A stretch of DNA of 64,000 bases from Coptis chinensis (lineage: Eukaryota; Streptophyta; Magnoliopsida; Ranunculales; Ranunculaceae), in NCBI GenBank assembly GCA_015680905.1, contig CM027378.1, positions 84,845,501 to 84,909,500 of the forward strand, read 5' to 3'. The position numbers and the translations under genes were made by a program. This document shows, piece by piece, positions 1-11,195 of the stretch. The notes below the pieces were generated by a model. The model was not told the origin of the DNA. It was given only the letters and a program-made list of their open reading frames with translations, and did no database searches. Positions within the stretch are counted from its first letter, which is position 1. Each line of letters opens with the position of its first letter.

Positions 1-3000
1 GCTTTGAAGCGTGTTGTTGGTTTCTGTTTTTCCATAAAGAGAAATGTAATGAAGTTAGAAACACATGTAGTTCTTGGTGATACAAATTTAGCTCAGTACT
101 AAGTGGGGGTTAGGAGACTTTATGTGGTTTATTTTTATACATTTCTTTTATAGTTCATGAAGTAGGAGCTTAACCTCTGACTAATTTGACATGACTGAAA
201 TCACTACATGTCCTGTCCACCCCAGTTATTGTTACCCATCTTTCGGTTTGTAAATCTGGTTTAGATTTTAGTGTTGAGTATATATATTTCTGAGTGTTTT
301 GATATTATTTTCAAGAAGGGTGATTTTCATATGTTTTTGGTTGAGCTTGGACAGAGGCTGGTTGGAAGGAGGCCTCTGAACGCACGTTGATGGCTTAAAA
401 GTCTGATTGTATACTATTGTTATCAACTGTATTTTCTTCAGTGTATGAAAACTATTTTTAGTCTTAAATCCCCAACCACGAAAAGTTATGGGAGCCCCTT
501 CTTCAAAACTTTCTTGAGTTGTTGTTTTACTGGGTTGTTTAAGTGTTCTTTGTTGTTTACTTCTCTTAGAATTAGGTAACGTAAGGATTGTACTCTTTGT
601 TTAAGGTTAATGTAGTGGCACTGAGAACCGAACAAGACGCGGCAGTGAAAAGTAGTAACAGTAAGAGACAAATGCGTGCTTACCAGTAAGAGCCATAGAG
701 ATTTCTATGAAGGCAATACATAACTGATTGGACAATAATGTTTGTATCCGCGAATTAATGAAGAGATTGTTGCTCAAAATTATATAATATTAAAGGCCAC
801 TCCATATAATATCAATTTACACTCTCAATCTACGTTATGCATGAAATTCATAGAGGTATACTTTTCTATTGCACATCTTTATGCTGTATTTTATACTTTC
901 AGTTTTCTTTACTCACTTCATATACTAGCAGTGTTCATCGTTACATACTTATTAATGGAACCTAATCTATTTTTGTGATTGCTTCTTATTGATTAGGAAC
1001 AAAATTAATGATTCACATATTGATTGAAATTTGATGGTATGTGTAAGGGCTTCGACACTGCTAACGTAAAAAGGCATTAGTTTATGTACTTCTCAAGTGG
1101 TTTCAAATAGCTCAATTTGAATCCTCGATATTTTTTTCTCCTTCTCTCTCCAATTTTTCTATGATTTCTCTCTCCAACTTTTCCATGATTGGAATAATGA
1201 AAACTAGGTTTACCAATACATTTAAACTTTAGAACAGTGTGTATGAATCAAGCAAGGCGGGAATGAATCTTTTGTTTTTCCAGAAATAGGAATAATGGTT
1301 TTCAATTTCTGTAATTTGGGTGTAACTGTGTAAGTGCGGTGTTGCAAGAACACTTAGATTTGTGATGACGTAAGGACACTTATACTTGAGGCCTAATCCC
1401 CTATCTATAAGGTTTCTAGCATCTTGCATTTGGTAACCCATTTAGGTGAGTTACAAAAGATTTTATGCGTAATTTCATTGTCCCCTCTCATCTCTTTAAT
1501 CTTCCTCTCCATTTGAGGTTGGGGACTATAATGAGTCAGTGACAATAGGTTGCGTACCCTCAATCACCATCTCTCCCCAATGTGTCTTTTGCTCCCAACA
1601 ATCATGTTTATGTTGTAAGCAATCTTTTCGTGCTAGGCTCTTTCTTTGTATGTGTATAGTTTACTACATACCATGAGTATTGCATGTTTTAAATCCTTGC
1701 ACTTTGTTTCTGCATCTCTATTTTTATATTTGCATTTCTTTTGGAAACTGGAATTTCAGACAATTAAAGTTTTACGCTTTAAGTTTTGTTTTCTTCAATT
1801 AGTTGTATCAGATCATGTAAATTCTTTAGCCCATTAGCAAACTTGACATTAATAATTCACGCTAAATGTTAGAAGCACTCTAAGCTCTTTGCCCCCTGAA
1901 TTTACGGTGTGTTCTGTCTTTGATATTTGGGTTTTGATTTGAAGTGTTGTCCTTGCCATGGTACTTCATTATTCTCACACTACACAGTAAATATTATATC
2001 TGCCATGGTACTTCATTATTCTCACACTACACAGTAAATATTATATCAAGCTACATAAGAGTGAACTGCCCTTGATGAAAGGTTGCAGTATATCATATTG
2101 TGATTGCTCCCAGTAAAACACTAAATTTTGCCAAGACTTAACCATATATTAAATTTTCCATTCTATATTTTACTCCCATCTTTTGGCTTTTGAGTACTTG
2201 GATTTCTATACATAAATGATTCTTAGCAACAGTCCCCTCAAGCGTTGATTTGTTAATTTATTTCTTATATGTGAAACTCAAGCATGGGAGCCTTGGATCT
2301 TTGGCTTCCTTTTATATTTTTGATAATGGGTTTGAATGCAAATTCTTGAGGGTTTGAAGCCTATACCTGTGGTTGGTTGATTCTTAAAATTTGGTATTGG
2401 AGCTAGGTTTGGAGTCATGGTTAAATGCTTTGAATTGAAGGGAAAATGATGTTAAGGGAGAAGGGAATCTACCTAGACAATAATGAGTGTCATAATGGAA
2501 AGAGTTATCACTGCCATTGGAATTCTTAAGCTAGACGTGGCTAAGGTTTATTAGAACATGGCTGTAGTGCATTTAGGTTAAAGTCGAAGCTGCTAACATG
2601 TGTACCTTGAAAATGGCGTTAATGATGTTGTGACACTTTGTTGTTAGCAAGCTACTTTGTGATGTGGTCTTGGGACAGTAAATATTTACTGTGCGAGCAC
2701 GACGCATTAGCTCAAAAAATTTGTTCTATCTCTTTAGAGTACTAATACGTCATCTTTTAAGCTTATTTTCCAAATTTTTTAAAAATGAACTATTTAAAAA
2801 GACTGGCAATCGTGGGATCAGATGGTAATTGTTCTTAAAAGAAACAAATTCAAAATATCATGAAGAGAAAAATAATCAGACTTTGTTTGTTATCGTGTTA
2901 GTAAAGTATGTTTTTTTACTAAATTACATTTGAATGGTTTATAAGCTTATAGTCCTTTTTATTTTCTTAGAATGTAACCATGTAACCATTCTATCTTTAG

Positions 3001-4398
3001 TTATTCTACTTCTCATCTTTTCGGATTGTTATTTTTGTATTCCTTGATTTGATGTTCTCAACTACGTCTTATCTTCCTGTAGATGCGAAGAAACAGATTC
3101 AAGTTTTTGCCTCTCGGACTATTGCATCCCGTTTCTCATCTACATTCTGATCTGCTTTCGGCGTTGTGCGAATTTTTAGTTGAAAAATACTATTGGTTTG
3201 CATAGTAAACTGGAGTGAGTGAATAAGAGAACGAAAAAAAAGGGAGGGTTGTACCTGGTTTTGTTTGTATCTGTATTTTTTGATACCTGCTAGGCTATTT
3301 CAGACTGTGAATAGTTTTGCCACAGTTTAATTTCTTGATCACTAGGCCCAAACTTTCAGTCCTTTGTAAGATGAGAATACGAGAAAGCTGATAGAAATTG
3401 AAGTTCCAAAAAGTGTATTGGCTTGGTTTGCTGCATTTGTATTACATGGTACTCGTAGTTAAGCCTATGTGTAAATGGCACTCCTTATATCTGAGAATTG
3501 TTTTTCATGTTTGTTTATGGAAATGGTTCTAGAGCTTTTCAGTTGCATTGACTTTTAGTTTCTATTTATTTTCATTACAGGGTTTCTCTATACACTCAAG
3601 GGGAGCCAAAACAATGGATCATGTCTTTTGTTATCAATCTGAAATAATATTTACCTCATGCTTTTTCTTGAATTTACACTTCAGATATCTGTACTCTCTG
3701 TGTAACCTCCCAACAGTAGTTAGCAGTTCAATCCTAATCTATCTGTAGAAGAAAGTCAGATACCGAAGTTTTTTTTTTTTTTTACTGAAAGTTCAGTATT
3801 AAATTAACCAACTAAATGAATGATTTAGAAGCCAATTAACTTTTTTACAGTTCTTAATTGATTCAAAGGTTGTTGGAACGCAAATAAGCATTCAGTACTT
3901 TTTGTATGTTTGAACTTCGAAGTTTCAATTTCAAAGTGGGCTACTTTTAGTTTAGAAGCCCAGATCCAAAAAAAGTCATCAATTCCTAAATCACTTCTCA
4001 TTTCTAGGAGAGAGATAACAGTGAAAGGAGCAAGTAGCTAGCTAAGCCCCATTTCTTTAGTCAACTTATTTAGCGATCTGGGTTTGTAGTTAAGCTTAAT
4101 TTGGGTGTTACAATTTTAAAACTTTTGGATTAATTTGTTATGGTGATTAATAGGAATTGAAGTTATGCCCTAAGCTGCATGTGCATACTTGAAATTACCA
4201 ATCATGGAATGTCTCATCTTTAGTTGAAGTAATATTAAAGTTTTTAATATGAGTCCAACAATTTTTTTTTTAGGAAGAGCACTACCATTTTTCCCAGTAC
4301 ACCAGTCTGTATTATGGATGTTTCTATAATCAAATTGTTGCCGCCTGACAAAATATTTCTATAATCATTTAGGCATAGCAGAGTGATTATGCACAATG
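1..4398. other. Non-coding flank, no gene identified
   Basis: AT-rich, T-biased sequence dense in stops on both strands; no domain is recognisable in any frame. Two weak plus-strand terminal-exon candidates exist: 44 nt after an acceptor-like CAG at 352-354, ending in TAA at 396-398, and 68 nt after TGTAG at 3078-3082, ending in TGA at 3148-3150. Neither has a recognisable partner exon. The stretch could be intron and 3'-UTR sequence of a gene starting left of the window, but that is inference only. Confidence 0.4.
1954..2047. repeat. Perfect 47-bp tandem duplication
   Basis: A 47-bp unit beginning TGCCATGGTACTTC is present twice head to tail (1954-2000 and 2001-2047) with no differences by eye. 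It has no coding content. The lack of divergence suggests a recent slippage or repair duplication. Confidence 0.9.
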
Positions 4399-4929
4399 GA
4401 TCACGCTTATAATGCCTCTTCACTCTTTCACCGTGCACTTTGCACCTTGTTTCGACCAAATATGATCAAAACACCAAGTGTTGATGAAAAAGACGAAGAA
4501 CGTAGAAAAGTAATTAGAAAAATGATGGTGATCGGGGGAATGATGAGACTGTACCTTGCGGTTGCCTACGTACCCAAATTATTAGTGGGATCAAGTCTCA
4601 AGAACGTAGTTCTGAATGAAAAATAGTTTGGTATTTATATAGGTAGAGTAGAGAGTCCTTGTAGCTCAAGTAATCTTGTAGCTTGAGTAATTGTGATATA
4701 CTATAACTTTCAACTGATAATTATCTCTTTGAAAAGAAACGAATCTGGACATAAATCAACGTACATTAGTGGCAAGCCATGTGGCTAAGGTTCAGCCTTA
4801 GCTACATGAGTTAATGGGCCTGTACATTGATCCATGATATTGCGAATTGAGCTTTAGCCCTGTCGATTAAACGAATAAAGTGGAGACTCCTACCAATGGA
4901 CGTTTGCCACGTAGGTGGGGGTCGAAACA
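4399..4929 (-). repeat. 3' LTR of the Tat element
   Basis: Matches 16671-17205 almost base for base apart from four or so scattered substitutions and one diverged patch near 4545-4575. In element orientation it begins TGTTTCGACCCCC, directly after the polypurine tract at 4930-4942. Its outer end at 4399 lacks a clean TG/CA and no 5-bp duplication pairs with 17206-17210, so this edge may be eroded. Confidence 0.85.
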
Positions 4930-4942
4930 CCGCCCCCTCTTT
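4930..4942 (-). other. Polypurine tract of the Tat element
   Basis: The reverse complement reads AAAGAGGGGGCGG and abuts the inner edge of the left LTR, where the plus-strand primer of an LTR retrotransposon is expected. It fixes the element's orientation and the LTR's 5' boundary. Confidence 0.8.
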
Positions 4943-5446
4943 GGCATGCGAACAAAGTTCATATGGCAAAGAAGAAAGAAAAATGAGCAGAATGTATAAC
5001 GAAGTGTCGTGCGAAAAGAAATAATTGGAAAATTGACTGTCGAAAAAAAAAATCGTGAATTAGCGGTAACGAAATAATGTCAAACTAACGTATACGGGAC
5101 GCAATGTAGTTAAATAAAAGATGGCCGAAAATGCACAGAAAAAAATAAAATATGCACAGAAATAAAATTGCAAAAAAAAAAAAAAAAAATCGATTGGCGA
5201 AAACTGTACCGAACGCGTCACGTAATAATACGAAATTTGAATTCGACGATGCGTGCCAACGGAATAGTGATATTTGGATTATACCGTTGAAAATTAAACG
5301 TAGGGGCAGTTTAGTAATAATAATAATAAAAGGTAGTTAAATATGAATTGGACTCAAAGTGTTCGGATGAGATAAGAATTGAGAGTGTAGATAAAGTTGG
5401 AGTTGAAGAAGAATCCCACCAGCACTGGAAAACCCGCTCGTAATCC

Positions 5447-5454
5447 TATATAAG
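5447..5454 (+). promoter_or_regulatory. TATA box of the antisense gene in the Tat element
   Basis: TATATAAG lies on the plus strand, opposite to gag-pol. It is followed by roughly 150 bp of leader-like sequence ending in a good donor site (CAG|GTACGC at 5601/5602), so it is placed to start a transcript of the antisense reading frames downstream. Confidence 0.55.
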
Positions 5455-5474
5455 TGTTGGGGCCGCATATCCCA

Positions 5475-8400
5475 ATCCAGAAAAAACATTGTAAGCTCAT
5501 CCAACAGAACAGCCGTAGGCAAGAGAAGTTTTGAAGTCGCATAAAGCTCGTCTTCTTCCGTATTACTGCCGCTCTAGAACGCTGTGTTCCGTCGCAATCA
5601 GGTACGCTCTCTCACCATCAGCTCTTCGCATATATCTCGTTTTGACACGGTAGGCTCTTGATGACTCACACTTGGGGCTCTAGAACATCCTGCCCTTGAA
5701 AGTGGAGAAAACCTTAGCTTGACCTTCAGTCGCCATAGCAATCCGTTCCACGCTACGTTTCCGCGTAAAAAAGCGGTAGAGGGTGCGACAAAGCGTACTC
5801 CCCAACACCTCACTCATCAAGCATGCGGGAGTAGGAGATATCACCAAACACCCCTTGGCCCATGAAGATTCAACCTGTCTAGGTGGGGAGCTCGGGTGGT
5901 ATGAGGTAGATTTCTCTCGCTGACTCGGAGAAACCAGGTGTGGAAAAAATGCATGGCGGTGCTGATTTTCGTGGGTCGTTACCATCAGCAGCGAGCATGC
6001 GAAAAAGATAGAGAAAACGACCTTACCTTGGCTTGTAAGGGTCAACATAGGTGGCGACAAACATATTAACTTTGGTTTGTTTGTAGACCCTCTGAAGATT
6101 GGAGAAGATGGTGAGGTGGCCATACTGATTTGTTTTGGCACTGAAGATGGCGCTCACATTCAAACTCATATTAACCAATATGATACGGTGCAGCGCTAGT
6201 TAATAAAGGGCACCGTACCTGCTCTTTATTAATATGGCCAGGTGCATCCGGAACTGAAATACAAACCATGATAAGGTGTCGTGCCAGCCAAGGAGGGGCA
6301 CCGTACCTGTGTTGCCTTGATCTGACCCGGTTCACCCTTGTGGAGCTATTGCATCCGGTTTTTGAGCTATCTGACCTTTTTTTTTTTTTTTATTTGTGTG
6401 CAGGTAGAAACGACTATATTACACGGATGAAAGATAATCGAGAAGAAAAAAACTCGATGACGATCGGAGACTTGGTGAGGTGGAAAGAAGGTGATGATCT
6501 GGCTGACTACACGAAACCGCGTCGATGATCGCTTTAAGGAAATCTGAAAAATACTAGGACTCGAGAAATTTGAGATGGAAGAAGTGTACGAATTTGAAAC
6601 GAAAGTTGAAGAAGATGAAGTAGTAATGGCTTACACACAATTAAATTGCAGGAATACAATTCCGTTGAACAAAGAAATTGCGCAATTATTGGAGTGGTGG
6701 CAAATTGCACCGGGACAACCGCCGAATCGTCGCTCGGGTTAATCTTTACGAGAGCGCTTGTTTACAAAATGAATATAACGAAGGTTTGGGGCTCAAGAAA
6801 TCTTGGCGTTGATACGACCGAAAAGCCATAATCGACGAAAAGGGTACATAAAATTTGAAGTTGAATTCAAGGATTCAAACAGAACTTTTAAAGGGTTCCC
6901 AAAAGTATACACCGGATGGGATAGATTTGTACGCTTGCGAGGAAGTGGAATCCGGCCGAGTTTAAAGTACCGAACAAATTTCGAGGTAAGCCAAAACATA
7001 AGTATTGAAAAGTGTACTACGAGTAAACTGTTGACTAACACGAGTTATTTTGTGTCTAACAGAAAATGCGAGTACACTACCAACATTGAATTGGACAAGG
7101 AAGTGGAGAACAACCTTTGTTTCTTCTTTCATGAATATTCTGACGAAAGATTGGTAGATCTGAGCTATTTCGATGATATTGTTGATTTCCAACACTATGG
7201 GGGTATTGAACAACAGCTCGATAGGTCCAAGGGGACACATAGTGAAATGGCGAAGAAGAATAAGATTCTCAGAAATGCAATATTTGGCAGCGATAGCGAT
7301 AGTGAAAAAGAAGATGGAACGGAATTAACACAGCGAGAATTAGTGCTGAGCTTGCCAAACACAAATAGCGAATTGTACAAAAGAAGATGTTCCATAAGAA
7401 AACGGGCGAACGGAGATCAAGAGAGACAACCAACGTTACAATGTATGATGCCTCGAGGGACGAGACTACAATGCACAAAACAGCCCAGACGAAACAAAGT
7501 ACATTCTCAACACAAAGAGGAAAATGTATGTACCGTAGAAAACATATATATGTAAAAGTGTGGGGAGATGTAATATCTTGCTTTGGTTTGGTATATACAG
7601 GAAAAGAATGGCGGGGAAAAGAACGAAACCGTGATACTTACAAAAGATAGTGCAGCGAAGAACACAAAGTTGGTGAAAGAAAACAAACGGCAAAACAAAA
7701 TGCAGGAGCAAAGAATCCAACCCCCACTGGCAAGTACTGTCTGGGGTAATACTACTCATGGAGGAAAACCACAGAATCTGTTAATAGTAAGTGGACCGTT
7801 GACTTTTACTATTGCGTTAGGATGGTAAAGAAATTTATGTCCGACACTAAATCGATGAAATTGGTATATGAAGCAAAGATGTTCAAGTCTGGACGACGAA
7901 GCGAAGGTATCGCCAGAGACCACGTCAATGGAGGGGCTCGAAAAATATCAAAACTGTGACCAGAATACGGAGAACATCGGAGAATATGACAGAGCAGTGT
8001 CAATGATTTTCGATACTATGAACCAAGTATGATAGTATTTTTTTTTTAATCATTTATTGCAAACTTGTGTTTAAGTCTGAAAGATTGATGAAAACAGATA
8101 TTTTTCGCCGCAGGTTAAAACGGCGGTAGTACGGGCCAAAGAAATTCATGAAAAAGTTGCGAAGAAAAGTATCGATCCGAATGAAGTCAATGCCGTAGAA
8201 GAAATATAGAAAGTAAAAAGATTCAACCGAAAATTGGAAGAGGCAAACAAAGCGTTAAGCGAAACCAACAGAGAGTTAGAAGATGAAAACAAAAACTTAA
8301 CCGAGCGGACGGAAGAAGCCGAGCAGAGATCATACGAAGACTTTGAAAAAGCCTGTGAGATAATGGAAGAACACAAACACTTAAAAGCAGATGTGATAGA

Positions 8401-8726
8401 ATTAAAAGCACTCGTGGCGACCAAAGATCAGGAACTTAAACGTGCGCAAAAAGAGGCAGAGAAAAATAACAAGCGAATGACATATTTAAACGAGCGTCTC
8501 GGCCAAGATCACGTGCAAATGGCACATTGTGAATCGTCCGTAAGACAATTGATGAGACTTTAATAGAAAGCGGGAGATGAACTAGAACGTGAGAAGATGA
8601 ATTACAAATATTTGTACGAGTTGTATATGCGAAAAGTTTGTAAGGAACCATTGGATTTGCCCAAACCAATGATCATGTGATTTTGCATTTGTAATACTAT
8701 AGAGCTAAAAATTCTTTTTGAATAAA
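5475..8726 (+). pseudogene. Antisense accessory gene inside the Tat retrotransposon
   Basis: A plus-strand unit opposite to gag-pol, function unknown. Visible parts: a leader exon ending at 5601; a polypyrimidine tract and acceptor at 6388-6403; an ATG at 6427 opening a highly charged reading frame; a probable intron 6986-7062; an exon with an acidic Ser/Asp stretch (GSDSDSEKEDG, near 7290-7320); a clean 87-bp intron 8027-8113 (AA|GTATGA...CGCCGCAG|GT) that joins codons in phase; then about 170 residues of Glu/Lys-rich coiled coil to a TGA at 8678-8680 and AATAAA at 8721. At least three frame breaks and several stops (for example near 6543, 8207, 8561) show it is decayed. Extra antisense genes between pol and the 3' LTR are known in some Tat elements such as Grande, so this fits that class by position. 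I recognise no domain beyond the coiled coil. Confidence 0.6.
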
Positions 8727-8935
8727 ATAAAGTATGTGTTGGCAATTGAATATCATTGTGATGTCAAATAACATACCTGTGGAAAACTGACAATGTTGTT
8801 GAATTGTATAGATGACACGAAATAGAATGAAACGCCCCCAATGCTAACTTTAAGCTTGCAAAATTAGACTGAGCGAAAAAATGCTCCGACGCTAACCCAT
8901 TTAAACTTAAACGGGTAACGTCATCAGATGTTGAC

Positions 8936-9540
8936 ATAGCGTGAGTAACCGACTAAGCGAGCGTAAAATCGTTCAATTTAGATTGATGAAATTAAACGTG
9001 GTAATTTCGTCATATTTTGTCGGAGCGATATTAACGACTAAGCGAGCGTAAAAGCGTTCGACTTTAGACCCCATCTAAATTAAACGTGGGTAATTTCGCC
9101 GATTTTGTTGTAACGATAGTAACGACTAAGCGGCGTAAAAGCGTTCGACTTAGGCCACGAAATTAACGCGTGGTAATTTCGCCAGATTTTGTTGTAGCGA
9201 TAATACGACTAAGCGGCGTAAAAGCGTTCAACTTAGGATGGCGAAATTAAACGGGTAATTTTGCCGATTTTGTTGTAGCGATAGTAACGACTAAGCGGCG
9301 TAAAAGCGTTCAACTTAGGATCCATTTAAATTAAACGTGGTAATTTCGCCGGATTTTGTTATAGCGATAGTAACGACTAAGCGGCGTAAAAGCGTTTGAC
9401 TTAGGCCAATTTTAAAATTAAACGTGGTAATTTTCCGATTTTTTTTTATAGCGATAGTAACGACTAAGCGAGCGTAAAAGCGTTTAACTTAGACTGACGA
9501 AATTAAACGTGGTAATTTTGCCAGATTTTGTTGTAGCGAT
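8936..9540. repeat. Satellite-like tandem array, about seven ~85-bp monomers
   Basis: Each monomer carries the core CGACTAAGCG(A)GCGTAAAAGCGTT followed by a variable spacer and an AATTAAACGTGGTAATTT(C/T)GCC block ending GATTTTGTTG. Monomers begin near 8936, 9023, 9111, 9195, 9276, 9362 and 9448 (81-88 bp each); a further degenerate unit lies near 8865-8935. The array sits between the end of the antisense gene and the end of pol. Tandem repeats in the 3' untranslated region are known for Tat/Ogre elements and can seed genomic satellites. Confidence 0.9.
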
Positions 9541-9718
9541 TATAAGGTTCGCTAAAACCAAAATTATACCATTGGAACTGAAGTGAAAGAACTGTTTCTT
9601 TATTGATTACCGAGTCTTAAAAAATGCAAAGATAACAACGGAAAATACATGCCTGAACTGGAAACAAAATATTGTATTATTTTATTTCTCCAGGATAACG
9701 GAAAAACACAACTAAAAT

Positions 9719-10640
9719 CTACTTATAGAACTTGCGCAGATGAAACGCATTCCACGGCTTATCGAGAACATTCCCATCTAAATCTTGGAGAAAATAAGAT
9801 CCTTTGGTGACAGGGCGATCTATGATGTATGGACCTGTCCAGTTTTCTCCAAATTTACCGGAATCTATCAACCTCGTCTTTCGACAGAGTACCCAGTCAT
9901 CTTTCTCAAACACTTTAAGTCGAACTTTCTTATCATATTTTCGTTTCATATCAGCTTGATAACGAATTAACTGTTGAAGACCAACCTCTCTTGTCTCATC
10001 TATCAAGGCTTTGGCTTTAGCAAGTGCTTGATCATTCGACTCCAATTCCACGTTAGAAGTTCGTGTGGTTGGTGTCATCAACTCTGTAGGCAAGATCGCT
10101 TCCATACCGTAAGCAAGATTAAACGGAGAAAATCCAGTTGAATGTTTAGGTGTGGTTCGATAAGCCCACATAACCGCAGGAAGTTCATTAACCCAATTTC
10201 CTTTGGCTTGTTGAAGTCGTCACTTGAGCATTGCAAGAATGGATTTGTTAGTAGCTTCAGCTTGTCCATTAGCTTGAGGATGGTATGGTGCCGAAAAATT
10301 GTGATTAATCTTCAAGTCAAAACAAAATTGTCGAATTTCTTCAACATCAAATTGTTTGCCATTGTCGGAAGTCAATGATGTTGGAATACCGAAATAACAA
10401 ACAATGTCTCGCCATAAGAATTTTTTAACATCTGAAGAATGGATCTGGGCTAAGGGCATAGCTTCAGCCCACTTGGTAAAATAATCAGTTGCGACGAGTA
10501 AGAAACGAACACTGCCAGGAGCTTTCGAAAGAGGACCGACGATGTCAAGACCCCACTTTGCAAACGGCCAAGGGCTCAAGATTGGATGAAGTTCCGTTGC
10601 TGGAAGATTTCCCATATTAACATATTTCTGACTTAATTGC
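9719..10640 (-). pseudogene. Tat element integrase (DDE core and C-terminal domain)
   Basis: The minus-strand reading frame shows the integrase core: WGLDIVGPL around the first Asp, TSDNGKQF around the second, and YHPQANGQAEATN around the catalytic Glu, then MWAYRTTPKHSTG and a GPY-type C-terminal region (ENWTGPYII) ending at a stop at 9719. One in-frame TGA (10217-10219) separates the catalytic core from the C-terminal domain. The N-terminal HHCC zinc-binding module is almost entirely absent, because sequence from the second RNase H runs nearly straight into the SPWPFAKWG motif; several hundred bases appear deleted. It would have inserted the element's cDNA into chromatin; as read it cannot be functional. 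Confidence 0.85.
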
Positions 10641-10669
10641 CGCGGATAAACATGCGAGAGAATCCGCTG

Positions 10670-11195
10670 ATGTCGCACGTCATGAGGCAGACGCTGCACA
10701 ATACTGATAGAATCAAAATTTCGAGCAATCCGATGAATTAAGTCCACATAAGCCGCCATTCTATCGTCACGAGCTGCATACGATCCACCAAACTGGCTAG
10801 CGACTAACTTAGAATCTGTGAATAATTGTAGCTTAGTCACCCCCAAATGAAGAGCAGTGCGCAAGCCGCAAATGACAGCTTCGTACTCGGCCTCATTATT
10901 TGAAGCGTCAAAACCTAAACGCAACTGACTTCTCAATTTTTCTCCATTCGGTTGCAAGATTACACACCCAATACGAGCCATACTTATTATGCGAACCATC
11001 AGTGTAAACAATCCAACAATCAGCAGATACATCTGATAAGTTTGGCAAATCATCATCCCTGAGAGGTAATGGCGTGTTGTCGACGACATTCTCTTCGTCT
11101 AGTAACGCGTCAGACATAAGAATATCCTCAATTGGAAAATCAGCCATTAGCGAAGCCAAAGCTTGTCCTTTTCTCCAGACGCGAGTTTCAAACAC
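10670..11195 (-). pseudogene. Second (archaeal/cellular-type) RNase H of the Tat element
   Basis: On the minus strand, WIVYTDGSHNKYGSY (first catalytic Asp), then SNNEAEYEAVICGL (catalytic Glu in an EAEY motif) and LFTDSKLVASQ (Asp), matching the acidic triad of type-1 RNase H. It lies downstream of the element's own RT-linked RNase H. A supplementary RNase H of this kind, apparently acquired from a cellular source, defines the Tat lineage. A frameshift inside the domain near 10970-11000 splits it between two frames, and its C-terminal end is lost with the integrase zinc finger. The upstream part (11030-11195) is linker from the first RNase H. Confidence 0.8.

Noticed and set aside
4396..4626. 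76-codon open frame in the left Tat LTR, echoed at the right LTR
   Set aside because: Conserved only because both copies are LTRs; the frame is broken in the right copy and has no known domain.
5680..6141. 153-codon minus-strand open frame in the Tat element
   Set aside because: No recognisable domain, and it overlaps the antisense gene's leader and first intron. The splice and promoter signals support the plus strand here.
8936..9540. Regularly spaced repeats, CRISPR-like at first sight
   Set aside because: This is a plant retroelement; units are contiguous tandem copies with diverged, related spacers, and there are no cas-like genes.
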